Below are positions 1 to 9,623 of a DNA stretch of 23,099 nucleotides, in pieces. Position 1 is the stretch's first letter. Every line of letters starts with the position of its first letter. The notes under the pieces are model-generated. The model was not told the DNA's origin, made no database searches, and worked only from the letters and a program-made list of their open reading frames with translations. The translations under genes and the position numbers were made by a program. The stretch lies in the NCBI GenBank assembly GCA_000969725.1, contig JXSR01S018731.1; one strand, 5' to 3'. Origin of the DNA: Ophiothrix spiculata (lineage: Eukaryota; Echinodermata; Ophiuroidea; Amphilepidida; Ophiotrichidae).

Positions 1-2055
1 TCAAAATCAAGAAAACTTATGATAAAACATTTGGTATATGGAAAGTATGACATATTCTGACATGTAAAACTCATCATTGCCTTTCTATCACTAAAAAAAA
101 CATTGATATGTGCAAGCCAATAAAAAAATTCTCTCTATCTCTTAATAAAATAAATTCAATGACAATTGCATGGCTTTTCCCTCATTACATTGACAGATTT
201 TATTGAAGATTTGTGTTGATTGGTCACATATGATTGCCGAACACCACTGATTTTGTACTTCTCAAGGTTATGATGTGGCAAGGCGTAATATATTTACATA
301 TTTATGAGGACAATTAGAAACAAGAAATGTCTTTAAAAAGACAAAGTCGCAGAGTGAATCAAGAGGTTGACAATAACTTGTGGTATGTTAATGAATGTTT
401 TCATTTCATACCTCGGCGTGGTTTTTTTAATTGGGGGCTTTATAATATAAAATAGGCAACATGTGAAACGAAATTTTGAATAAATTGAAGTAATGTAGGA
501 TACTATTATAATTATAGAGGCAGTGATAGAGTCACACATACATTTACTTAAAGCAATACTATAAAATGTTAAAAATGAAGCGCACCCTATCACCCATCAC
601 TTTTGATTTTTTAAGCTTTTTGTTTGTTTTATGTAGATAATGATACCCTCAGGATGATTTGGTTTAAATATGCCTACTTTTTCTTTTATGGCCATTTGTT
701 GAATTAATTTTCAAAATTTGACCTCTAGATTGAATTTGACTTCGCTTGACCATAATTAGAATCAATCCATTTAGGGGATTCAGTGGACCAATTGCCGTTT
801 ATGGTCCAAGTTTGGTACAAGTAGGATCAAAGCTTCATAGGGTTGTGCCCGGACTGGGGTTGTGGTAATAACTTTGAAATGAATGAAGATGACCTGAAGT
901 CAATTTTGGGATAATATTTAGATAGGATTTGGATATGATCTCATATATTTTCAGGGATTTTTTTCCCGATCCATTTATAGCCAACCTTTTTCTCCCAAAA
1001 AATAGGGGGTCATTCAGTACTCTTTGAAGTTGGTCCTCTTAGGAGTTGAAATTGCTATGAGACTATAAAATTGTTCAAAAGGCGTGTAGGGTCACTTCCA
1101 TTGAAGAAATGTACGGGTATGTGCCGGACTCAAGACTCCCTTTTAAATCCTCCTCTTCCGCTCCCCAAGATACTTATTTCAACTTCAAATCATCTGCTTC
1201 AAATCCAAAGACCCCCATTTTCAAAGAAAATGACTCAAAAATACCCATTTCAAAGTTGGAGTTTTATAAAGTATTCAACCCAATTTTTAGCGATTTTCAG
1301 CCGCTTATAGTTGTAATTTTATGTGGAAAAAGTAGGCCTTGAGACTTCAATGTGTAAATAATCAGTTCCATAGCCCGATTGTCCAAAAATCAGTTCCGAA
1401 ACTCGGGCGGAACATTCCTACCAACAATTTGTTTTAGTACCCACCCTTATCGTGCAAACAATTATTTGCTTTGTTATTCTCTAAAAAATATCAAATCGGC
1501 AGAAAAAAGGCCAGAGTGAATTGAAGAAAAAAGCTGTGTCATTTAATATATGACACATAAATTGCTTAAATAGGGTAGGCATTGGGTAATTTAACTTATT
1601 TACCAGGAAGCCAAAATAAAACCCGGGGTCACATTAGCCGTTTAAACCGTTTCAAAAAGGGGAATCTATCACGCCATGAGTAACCATAATGGAAGTACTA
1701 ACCTCTCGGAGTCAGAGTCACCTTCAAAATAAAGCTCGCCATAAATTATTCAACCGGTTGTTCTCAAGTTTATTCAATATTTCCACTCTGATATCATTTA
1801 AATTGCAAGTGTCGATACCAGGTCTCACTTTTTGGGTTACCGGTCAAAATACTAAGTTACCCCAACCCCGGTCTCTATCATTTACCGAGAAATAAGTTAG
1901 CCAGTCTATATTTGTTTTTCTCAAGCGAATAGTATTATCCTATTGAACAAATTTAATTATATTATACAATTTTGATCACCATTCACTGGACCTTTAAAAG
2001 TCTCTTGTGTAAATAAAGACTATCCCCGATTTACGAAATAAGACTTTCGTCTACT
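1..2055. other. Upstream intron or flank, no gene seen
   Basis: AT-rich non-coding sequence with only short open frames lacking recognisable domains. It presumably belongs to the ITPR intron before the first exon in the window. A ~35-bp segment at about 1341-1375 (ending TAATCAGTTCCATAG) resembles one at about 5207-5245, so part of 950-1400 is probably an old repeat. Confidence 0.6.
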
Positions 2056-2390
2056 CTCGGGGGGCCACTCAAGTATAATGTTGCAGGCATAGCGTGACCA
2101 CAGTTTTTCAAAACACCCCTAAAGGGTATACGGGTAATTGTTTCTGAAGCCAAAATATACCCTTTTCCACCCATTTACAACCTAAATCGAGAATTTACCA
2201 TTATCGTTTTTACACTAGGGTTCATAAAAGTAAAAGTACCCTATTTCTTGAAAATGAGCTAAAATGGCTGCTTTTGATAGCCTGAATGGCGTCACCTGAT
2301 ACACCCGTCTGTCTTCAAAAACAAAATCTAATTCACCTTTTTTTGGTCACGCTATGCCTGCATCATTATATTTGAGTGGCCCCTCCGGGT
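2056..2390. mobile_element. MITE-like element with 7-bp target duplication GTCTACT
   Basis: The ends are inverted repeats of about 45 bp: GGCCACTCAAGTATAATG and GCAGGCATAGCGTGACCA on the left, and their reverse complements on the right. Direct repeats GTCTACT flank it at 2049-2055 and 2391-2397. It is 335 bp and non-coding. The duplication length (7, perhaps 8 with a mismatch) is compatible with a hAT-type mover, but the superfamily is not proven. Confidence 0.85.
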
Positions 2391-2848
2391 GTCTACTATA
2401 AAACACATCCATGTTGGCATTTAACACCCCTTTTTATAGTGCTGCGTTCTTCTAATGTATTATTTATGAGGGTTAGTTTGTCAATAAGGGATAAGTTTGT
2501 AGTTTTACCGTAACACCTGGTACCTTGTTAATAACAAAGTACCAGGAATTACCATGTATCATCAATGCGCATGCTCAATGCTCTATATTTTGCTTAGGCG
2601 GTTTAGGCGGTTTGAAATATAAAATCGTCTATACTTCGCATTGGCGTGATTAATGACGCCCAGTCGGGTGGTTTAGTCTGTTTTTTGTTTATTTTAAGGC
2701 TAAATTGTTGCAATTTTAGGCTCCAAGCCTGCGACAAAAAGTGTATTCTAAAAATTATCACAACAGAATCTTTTTCTGTATACATAGAAGAATTTTGTGC
2801 AAGGGTGTGTAATACACCAAGTAATTTTCCATTTTACTCTCATTGCAG
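2391..2848. other. Intron sequence before ITPR exon 1 of window
   Basis: Non-coding, with a compact 31-bp palindrome described separately and the polypyrimidine tract and acceptor of the following exon at its end. Nothing else is recognised. Confidence 0.6.
2516..2546. repeat. Short palindrome CCTGGTAC...GTACCAGG
   Basis: A 31-bp near-perfect inverted repeat (CCTGGTACCTTGTTA / TAACAAAGTACCAGG) with a one-base centre, able to form a hairpin. Its function is unknown. Confidence 0.7.
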
Positions 2849-2995
2849 GGTGATGTTGTAAGATTATTCCATGCTGAGCAAGAGAAATTCTTGACATGTG
2901 ATGAATACAAAAAGAAAGGTTACGTTTTCCTTCGAACCACTGGAAGAGCATCAGCTACAGCAGCAACTAGCTCAAAAGCATTATGGGAAGCAGAG
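2849..2995 (+). CDS. ITPR: ITPR exon 1 of window: beta-trefoil/MIR segment with the InsP3-contact RTTGR loop
   Basis: This exon encodes 49 residues beginning [20 protein letters not shown] and ending SSKALWEAE, phase 0 at both ends. It matches vertebrate ITPR from about residue 237 to 285. The motif RTTGR (2933-2947) corresponds to R265-T266-T267-G268-R269, the beta-domain loop that binds the 4-phosphate of InsP3, so the ligand site looks intact. The 3' splice site is TCATTGCAG and the donor is GAG|GTGAGT. The preceding family sequence (SWKIxLFMKWSD) has no match in bases 1-2848, so the upstream exon is outside the window. Confidence 0.96.
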
Positions 2996-3028
2996 GTGAG
3001 TTCTTTGACACTAGTGTATGCTAATTAA

Positions 3029-3459
3029 GGTTTCTGTCTACAGCCCTTATGTCGACATAAAGCATATCTCGACATGTCGACATGAAATCTCATTTGTCGA
3101 CAAAACTGGGCTAGTAAAATTTCTTAAAAACTTACGTTTAAATGTCAAGTAATGGCTGTTTATTAGCAGTGGAGCTTTAACAAATAAATAATTTAATACT
3201 TATTAGTTGTTCGTCATTTACAACCGTTTTAAAAGAAATTTTGATGGTTCACAAAAAAAAGTTACAAAATATCAATCTTATATGATCCATATTGTCGTAT
3301 GCAGAAATGACTAGCACATTACTATATTATAGGTAAGTCTACGTCTAAAACGGGTTAAAACAATCAAACCATATTGATTTTCCCGCAAAAACCAACTCTT
3401 TGATATCATTTTTATGTTGACACATATGTCGACATGAAAAAACAGTCTTGACAGAAACG
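3029..3459. mobile_element. Inverted-repeat element flanked by TTAA (piggyBac-like MITE candidate) in intron 1
   Basis: TTAA lies immediately outside both ends (3025-3028 and 3460-3463). The ends are GGTTTCTGTC and its inverted match GACAGAAACG. The subterminal motif TGTCGACA recurs near both ends. TTAA duplication is characteristic of piggyBac-type transposition. The element is 431 bp and has no coding capacity; the inverted repeats are short. Confidence 0.7.
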
Positions 3460-3896
3460 TTAATGCTAATATATAAAATGGGTTAAAAGCGTACATTGGA
3501 GAGCCTTGATTCAGCTCGCTTTCAAGTGAATGAAAATATTTCTTTATGGAGATCACTACACCTCATTCACTGCATTCACTTTAAGCCTGATATCTTCTCA
3601 GCATTGAAGAGTGTATGAGAGTCTGTGTCTTGTTCATGGACATGGTCCCAGCGTAGTGTATTCCAACTTCCGGCTGTCAATTCTTGAAGATTAAAGAGTA
3701 TGGAGATATATTTAAAAATACATTTAAACTATAATACACCACTAATGTCATGGGCTTTTGTTTTGGAGAAAGGTACAAGAAAAAACCATCTGTGTAATGC
3801 AGGTAAATCGGTTGACTGTATGAAAAACATTGGTGGATGCTTTTACTGAATTTGACATAAATTAGCACTCTCAGTGATTTGAAAAGATCTGGATTA

Positions 3897-4149
3897 GTGA
3901 CGCACCACATCGAAAGGCACATCTTTGCGGCTAAGCATGTTTAGTGATACAAGCAAATTAAACTTGTAAATTATAAATAAAGAAAATAAAAAGGAAATTT
4001 GGTGTTTTTGCATCGTAACTTCAAAAATGAATGGTATTTTTTTCAAAAACTTGTCTCATTTTCAAATCAATACTCTTTCAACTTATACAAATAAAATGAA
4101 TTTGTTAAAGGAAAGGCAGCACTGATTTATCTTTCGATGTGGTGCATCA
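3897..4149. mobile_element. Short inverted-repeat element in intron 1
   Basis: GCACCACATCGAAAG near the left end is matched by CTTTCGATGTGGTGC near the right end, in a ~250-bp AT-rich segment that reads as a small MITE. No clear target duplication is visible. Confidence 0.6.
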
Positions 4150-4363
4150 GTATGGTGTGTTTCATTTTGCCATTATACAATCTATGTTGCTTCAGGCACA
4201 CGAGTTGTTAAACTAGTATGAAAAACAAAAATGGACTATAATTTTTGAATAGGGCAAAAATTGCCACCCTAATCATAACTGATTTGCTTCTTTAAAATCC
4301 CGGGTAAAATCCATTGGGTCAGTTTCAGTTAAACAATGTTTTATCAAATTTTATTTTGTCCAG

Positions 4364-4459
4364 GTTGTACAACATGACCCATGCAGGGGTGGAGCCGGTC
4401 ATTGGAACAGCTTATTCAGGTTTAAGCATCTTGCAACCGGACAATACCTTGCTGCTGAG
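4364..4459 (+). CDS. ITPR: ITPR exon 2 of window: MIR segment [18 protein letters not shown]
   Basis: This exon encodes 32 residues, starting [20 protein letters not shown] and ending [11 protein letters not shown], phase 0 at both ends. The block is among the most conserved in InsP3 receptors (about residues 286-317 in rat ITPR1) and forms a beta-trefoil strand-loop of a MIR repeat. The acceptor is TTTTGTCCAG and the donor is GAG|GTAGGT. The exon ends exactly at the residue after which vertebrate ITPR1 carries the optional SI splice segment (residues 318-332). I saw no SI-like 45-base cassette in the following intron. Confidence 0.96.
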
Positions 4460-4666
4460 GTAGGTGTTGAACCCGTGGGGGGCACTCATATGTGAACAGG
4501 TTTTGTATATCTGGTGGTCAAGACCTTTTTAGGGCTCTTTCGTCATTCTGAAGACCCAAGTTCCAGCATCATTCAGCTTTTTAGACTCCCAACTTTGTGT
4601 ATAAGTTGCAGATCTTACAAGTTTTTTTCTATTTATTTAGTCTTTCTTTATTGAGGGCATATTGGC

Positions 4667-4881
4667 TTTAGGGCCACACCATTAGATTTCAAGGGGAGAG
4701 CAGGAAATTGAGTTCTGGGTTGATTTTTTTTCCCGCGTCCTGTTCGGGAGGGGGGGGGGTGTCTTAGAAATTACTGATTTTTCTCCTATTCCATGTTCAG
4801 GGTGAATTTTTTTTTCTGCCTAATTTCGTTTTCTTAAAAACTTCCTGCTCCCCTCTGGAAATCTAATGGTGCGCCCCTTAG
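4667..4881. mobile_element. MITE-like element, ~39-bp inverted repeats
   Basis: The left end (CTTTAGGGCCACACCATTAG, then ATTTCAAGGGGAGAGCAGGA) is matched in reverse by the right end (TCCTGCTCCCCTCTGG, then AAATCTAATGGTGCGCCCC). It is about 213 bp with a G10 run inside and no coding. Confidence 0.8.
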
Positions 4882-4971
4882 TGACAAGCACTCCTTTCCA
4901 AGCAGGCTCTCATTATATACAATCAAGAAATTATGTTGAGAATAAAAGTTCATCTGTGTTGGAATAAAACA

Positions 4972-5123
4972 TTCTTTGTAATTTATCCGATGTTCTCAAC
5001 ACTAATTTAACATACCTCGAATCTGGGTTGCCAGTCTAACTCCAGATGAAGGATGAAGCACATCATCCCAAAATTCGAGATATGTTAAACTAGTGTTGAG
5101 GACATTGCATAAATTACAAAGAA
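4972..5123. mobile_element. Palindromic element with ~57-bp arms
   Basis: The left arm contains TCTTTGTAATTTATCC, then CTCAACACTA and TTAACATACCTCGAAT; the right arm is its reverse complement with few mismatches. About 40 bases separate the arms. This is a small foldback or MITE element. Confidence 0.85.
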
Positions 5124-5225
5124 AGAAAATATGTTATATAGATTTTGATGAAATTTTACTAATGATTCAGCTCTTCAGCATAAATTCGGCCAAAATTTCA
5201 GTTCAGAAGACTTTAAAATGTGTAA

Positions 5226-6886
5226 AATTATCAGTTCCATAGACCATGTTATCACCAAAAAACCTTGGTTTTAGGCCCCTCCATTTAAGGGTTCCATGCT
5301 GGACATATGCACCTAATATATGTTTAGTGTCCCCAAGCGAATTGAAGTTTATGCTAAATTGTGTACAAATCTTAGGTGTGTTCTTGGTCGTATATTCAGC
5401 ACATTTTACTTTTTGACTTTTGATCTATATTTGTGATATAACCAGCATATTAAACCTATATAGTAATCTAGGTCCCATACGCGTTCATCAACAATCTTAC
5501 AAACAGAATAATTTTGCATCTGCCATTAAAGAGACTGGCCTAGATTCTTCTCGATATTTTTCTAACTACATTTTGTTCATGAATCGATAGAACATGTTTA
5601 TAGGAACATATTACAGCAGTAGCTTTTCCTAAATTTGTGGAATATTGGAAAAAATTACAATTCTTTACCAACTTTTTCTGGAAAGAGAAAAGGTGTGGAA
5701 TCATCGTTTCTAGTTTTAAATGTTATAAATATTTTGTTTCTACATCTGTGGTGGTCAAGCAAACAAATCTCTATTAAATTGTTTCTCTTTTAATAAATAT
5801 CAACGTGTCTTTAGAAAATTTGGTTGATCATTTAACTGAAGTTTATTTGAAACAACTCAAATTTAGATTATAAAACACTGGACATATCACACCACCATTT
5901 TAATTAAATTATCTCTCAATTTTAGCCATTTTTGTGTAGATTTTTAAAAATTTCTTAATTTTACTACATTTTAAAGCTTTATTTAGAGTATTTCTGTAAG
6001 TTGTTTATATCAGGGATGTGAGGCTTCCTCTTTTCAGCTGATTTCCTCATTTTTAAAAATGTCCATGTGCTAAAATGTTATCTTTTTTTTTATTCATTTG
6101 CAGTATATTTTTGACCTTTTACCTCAACTTTACAGCTTTTTCTCATTTTTTGTCAACTGGCCTCCCACACCCCTGTTATATTACCGTAAGTGGAATAGGC
6201 TAGTCCCTTTCTGAAAAAAAAATGTCCCTAGATTTATTCAAACTCCATTTGTAGGTTATATAAATGGGTCAAAAGTAAGTCAAGAAAAGATTACACAATG
6301 AGGTTTGAATCAAAATGTAGGAAATCAAAATGGGTGATTTATAAAGAAAACTTGAGGCTATTTGATAAGCCTGATAAATCACAAGGTTTTAAGAAAGTCT
6401 CCACACTCATGTCAATAGTAGCGTTGCTCAGATTTCCAATTAACTATGTGTAGATCATATCAATTTCACTTTAGTTGGTTGTATACAAAATCCATGAATC
6501 GTGCATAATAAGCAAGCTTGATTCTAAAATGTATTTGGATCTAAAGGGGGGGGGGGGGGGGGGGGGTCCAGAGTCTCCCAATAAATTCAATTTGCCTTAA
6601 CTTATATAAAATATTTAAAAGTATACAGTTTTGAAATTTGATTTCACAATGAATCGCTTTTTATAGCATCGGAATTTTGACTTAGTGGCATTTTTATGAG
6701 GGTCAAAAAAACACAATGTTGTCTTATATTTAATCAAAATACAATGTTTTAAAAAATATCAAAGTCCCAATCCTCTAAATACTGTTATGTACTGGACGAG
6801 GCCTATAGGAAATGTTGACAACGGAAACAAAAATACTGAAGACTGTTTTAACAATTTTCATCTGTTTTTAATTGTCCTTATTACAG
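5226..6886. other. Rest of intron 2
   Basis: AT-rich non-coding DNA. It carries a 21-base G homopolymer (6546-6566) and ends with the exon 3 acceptor. No SI-type cassette exon, RNA gene or convincing open frame is seen. Confidence 0.6.
6546..6566 (+). repeat. Homopolymer G21
   Basis: A run of 21 G residues in intron 2. Its true length may vary between alleles or through sequencing error. Confidence 0.9.
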
Positions 6887-7047
6887 GTTGACAATGACAC
6901 AGCGAAAGATACAACGAGAGAGAAGTTACGGGGCCCTCAAGGTGGGACTGTGTATCATCTAACGCCTATACAACATGGCAATGACATCGCCTCCATCTTT
7001 GAACTCGACCCAACTACTATGCAAAGGGGAGATTCATTAGTACCAAG
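6887..7047 (+). CDS. ITPR: ITPR exon 3 of window: MIR segment, SI-minus form, ending GDSLVPR
   Basis: This exon encodes 53 residues plus two bases (AG) of a split Arg codon. The first ~30 residues ([20 protein letters not shown] onward) are poorly conserved and align with the flexible segment of vertebrate ITPR1 lacking the SI insert. The rest is highly conserved: [14 protein letters not shown] then GDSLVPR. The acceptor is CTTATTACAG and the donor is AAG|GTATGT. The split codon closes with the A that begins the next exon, giving the family sequence VPRNSYVRL. The variable linker is about two residues longer than the vertebrate SI-minus form. Confidence 0.95.
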
Positions 7048-7061
7048 GTATGTGTGAGTTA

Positions 7062-7635
7062 GGCCTAAAAACAAATCGTTGACTTGTCCTCTGAAACCGA
7101 CCCAAAATTTGCCTAAGAATCACAGGTTCGATTCTTGCATTTGCCCACTCTTTTACATTTTTTTCTTCATTTCTTTTCTTTTTATTTCAATTAGATCCAA
7201 TCATTTTCTTTGACTTGTCACTCTCTATGATACAATTCTTCTTTTTTTCATTTAAAAAATATCAAAATAAGACATGAGCTACTAATAAATTTGCTAATTT
7301 ACGGTAATATTATACGGTACACTTCGCACGGAAGCCATACCCCGATAGAGAAAAATAGGTATCTTCGGATGATCCTTGTGTGTTTATTAGGAGTACATTT
7401 AGAAAAAATGTGATAAAATAATGTTATGAACATTCATCTCCTTATGGGTATGTGTCAAAAACCTTTATTGTACTCTGATTACAACTACAGTGAGCTTCTT
7501 AAGTTGGCCAATTTTGACAAAAATGCAATGTATTTCAATGGAACAAATTAGCGATATTTGAGTTTCTGTATAAAAAGGCTAATGGGCCTAAAAACAAATC
7601 GTTGACTGGTCCTTTGAAACCAACCCAAAATTTGC
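7062..7635 (+). repeat. Pair of direct repeats beginning GGCCTAAAAACAAATCG in intron 3
   Basis: Copies at about 7063-7112 and 7585-7635 share GGCCTAAAAACAAATCGTTG, then CCTCTGAAACCGACCC (or CCTTTGAAACCAACCC) and AAAATTTGC. The first begins 15 bp inside the intron. Their first bases resemble the end of the element at 8315, so they may be stubs of related elements. Confidence 0.75.
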
Positions 7636-7824
7636 AAAATTAAGGGTCGCTTTTTTGTGTGTGAATTTTTGCCTATCTCAACAGTGCATTTGGTAAAAAT
7701 ATCATGATATTTTGGTTGAATTTACAGCAGTATTTACAAAATGTTATATATTTGTATGAAGTTATATATCTTGAATAAATAAAGCACAAAACAATGAAAA
7801 CATTTATATGAACTATTTTATTAA

Positions 7825-7850
7825 TTTTTTTTTTTTTTTTTTGGGGGGGG
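7825..7850 (+). repeat. T18-G8 homopolymer junction
   Basis: 18 T residues followed directly by 8 G residues, in otherwise featureless intron 3 sequence. Confidence 0.85.
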
Positions 7851-8238
7851 TCCATTTTCAAGAAAAATCAATTTCACAATTAAACGGCAATGGAAATCAT
7901 TGGAAATGAATTAGATAGTATGGGATGGGGTAGGCTTGGTCATGTTATCTAGAATAAGATCGTAAATTTAGAGGACAGATCCCAGACTTGCTACCAATTT
8001 TTATTCTGGTATGGGGATGAAATTGGGGTATTAGGTTTTTGCCGATGATGCATTGCATCTTGTCATGATGCGTAAATATTGTCAACATGTAAACACGCTT
8101 TGTGTGCAGGTTTGATCTTTAGCCTAAAAGTAATTTGCATGTTTTTTCCTACACACAACCAAATTGATTTTGGCGGGAACAGAGTGTACCTGAATACCCC
8201 AATTTGAGCTCCATGGCTGACTACACCATTATTTGTAT

Positions 8239-8315
8239 CTCCACTTTAAATCTATGGAGAGGATAGAGTATATAGGATAAGATAAGAAGGGATGGGAAGG
8301 GATAGGATAGAATAA
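8239..8315 (+). repeat. GGATA/GGGAT-rich simple sequence
   Basis: Degenerate purine-rich tract with repeated GGATA, GATAAG and GGGAT, directly abutting the left end of the next element. Confidence 0.6.
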
Positions 8316-8668
8316 GGCCTAAAAAAAATGTTTGATTGGCGTAACCCGACCGACCTTATTTTTACTGCCGACCCTAAATATTTTTATTTTTTTAAGGATG
8401 GCAAAAAAACCTCCAAATCCAAACTTTGATGGGAATTGATTCATGGAGGCCCGAGATATGGCTTGTAGGACATTCAGAATGACAAATAAAAGATGTTTTA
8501 CAGAAAAAGTGAAGATGTTTTTGTATGTGTTGTATATTTTGAATTCTTGTATATTAAAAATAGACTTAAAAATAAAAAAGAATAATAATAATTAAAAAAA
8601 AAACGACCTACCTACCCTATATTTTTTTCTATGTTACGCCAATCAAACAATTATATTTTTTAGGCCTA
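8315..8668. mobile_element. MITE-like element, inverted repeats AGGCCTAAAAA...TTTGATTGGCGTAAC
   Basis: The left end is AGGCCTAAAAAAAATG followed by TTTGATTGGCGTAAC; the right end is the inverted match GTTACGCCAATCAAAC then TTTTTTAGGCCT. It is about 354 bp, A/T-rich inside and non-coding. Confidence 0.85.
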
Positions 8669-8874
8669 AGGCTGGGATTAGATGGGAAAGAAAAGGGTTA
8701 AGGTCTTAGCGAGGGGACCAGTCCCTGTAGACAAATTTGAAAATGAAATTTATTAGTTTTTTTTTCTGACTGGTAGATTTTTGGAGCTGCAAAACAATAA
8801 TAAATTAAAGACATTCCTCAAAATATAAATAAATGAACATTGATTTAATTGTTCCTTTCACTTTCTTTGACCAG

Positions 8875-8974
8875 AAATTCCTATGTGAGGTTAAGACACC
8901 TGTGCACAAACACCTGGGTGCACAGTACGTCAATACCACAAGACAAAGCAGAAGAGAAACCAGTCATGTTAAAG
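8875..8974 (+). CDS. ITPR: ITPR exon 4 of window: MIR segment [18 protein letters not shown] (functional copy of a 4-copy array)
   Basis: One base completes the split Arg codon, then 33 residues follow: [20 protein letters not shown] and [13 protein letters not shown]. The match to ITPR residues around [20 protein letters not shown] is nearly exact. It ends in phase 0 and joins [13 protein letters not shown] of the next exon. The acceptor TTTCTTTGACCAG has a pyrimidine tract and the donor is AAG|GTAAGC. Three tandem copies of this exon follow within 450 bp; only this copy has an acceptor and the Trp codon TGG, so it is the coding one. Long open frames run across this array in another frame and are not genes. 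Confidence 0.96.
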
Positions 8975-9018
8975 GTAAGCTTATGTTAAAGCAGACACCG
9001 GGGGTGGGGTGGGTACTG

Positions 9019-9118
9019 GAATTCCTATGTGAGGTTAAGACACCTGTGTACAAACACCTAGGTGCACAGTACATCAATACCACAAGACAAAGCAGAAGAG
9101 AAACCAGTCATGTTAAAG
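9019..9118 (+). pseudogene. Tandem copy 2 of ITPR exon 4 (broken pseudoexon)
   Basis: This is a nearly identical copy of the preceding 100-bp exon, 144 bp downstream, with its GTAAGG donor retained. In the receptor frame the conserved Trp codon TGG has become TAG. The upstream AG acceptor and pyrimidine tract are replaced by a G-rich spacer ending GGTACTGG. It therefore cannot be spliced in conventionally and would end translation if it were. Confidence 0.92.
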
Positions 9119-9169
9119 GTAAGGTTACATTGAAGCAGACACTGGGGGGTAAGGGTGGGTGGGTACATG

Positions 9170-9269
9170 GAATTCCTCTGTGAGGTTAAGACATCTACGT
9201 TCAAATACCTAGGTGCACAGTACATCAATACCACAAGACAAAGCAGAAGAGAAACCAGTCATGTTAAAG
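9170..9269 (+). pseudogene. Tandem copy 3 of ITPR exon 4 (broken pseudoexon)
   Basis: This is the third copy, 151 bp after copy 2. It carries the same TAG in place of Trp and further changes shared with copy 4 (HLRSNT in place of HLCTNT). The donor GTAAGC is intact, but no acceptor AG precedes it (GGTACATGG instead). The shared stop shows that copies 2-4 descend from one already broken copy. Confidence 0.92.
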
Positions 9270-9322
9270 GTAAGCTTTTATTGAAGCAGACACCGGGGGT
9301 GGGGTGGGTGGGGTGGGTACTG

Positions 9323-9422
9323 GAATTCCTGTTTGAGGTTAAGACATCTACGTTCAAATACCTAGGTGCACAGTACATCAATACCACAAGACAAAGCAGA
9401 AGAGAAGCCAGTCATATTAAAG
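9323..9422 (+). pseudogene. Tandem copy 4 of ITPR exon 4 (broken pseudoexon)
   Basis: This is the fourth copy, 153 bp after copy 3, with the shared TAG stop, TAC-GTG changed to TGT-TTG near the start, and ATG changed to ATA near the end. The donor GTAAGC is kept; no acceptor precedes it. After a 12-base G run, the next ~20 bases (from about 9464) still weakly resemble the exon start, either a fifth stub or the original intron sequence. Confidence 0.9.
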
Positions 9423-9623
9423 GTAAGCTTTTATTGAAGCAGACACTGGGGGGGGGGGGTGACACAGGAATACCTGTCTGAGACTGTCTTAGCTCATTGA
9501 TAAAGAAAAGCCTCAATTCCTGCCAATTTAGTGATAATCAGTGTATATACAGTGAACTTATATCAGTTGCCTCAGGTACAGCATTATATTGTGGTCAAAG
9601 CAAATGTACAATATCCATACCTT

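Larger units (their letters stand above)
4477..5225. mobile_element. Older repeat (family B) interrupted by nested elements, intron 2
   Basis: The left part (GGGGGGCACTCATATGTGA, then GGTGGTCAAGACC) matches the element at 18954. Material resembling that element's later part (CGGCCAAAATTTCAGTTC) appears only after 5160. Two separate inverted-repeat elements lie between, which suggests nested insertion. Confidence 0.5.
8975..9460 (+). repeat. G-rich spacers of the exon 4 array with guanine-quadruplex motifs
   Basis: Each copy is followed by GTAAG(C/G), ~15 bases, CAGACAC(C/T), then a G-rich block. The block at 9295-9317 is G5-T-G4-T-G3-T-G4-T-G3, a textbook quadruplex motif with one-base loops. 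The block at 9144-9163 is G6-TAA-G3-T-G3-T-G3, also a quadruplex motif. The first block (9000-9013) has only three runs and the last is G12 (about 9448-9459). All lie on the transcribed-sense strand. Confidence 0.85.

Noticed and set aside
9019-9422. A-to-I editing of TAG to Trp rescuing exon 4 copies 2-4
   Set aside because: Editing would restore Trp, but the copies lack acceptors, so they should not enter mRNA. Nothing in the sequence supports it.
8833-9481. Two long overlapping open frames (116 and 108 codons) with an internally repeated peptide
   Set aside because: They read the exon 4 copies in the wrong frame. The receptor frame ([14 protein letters not shown]) is the conserved one; the repeat peptide is an artefact of the tandem copies.
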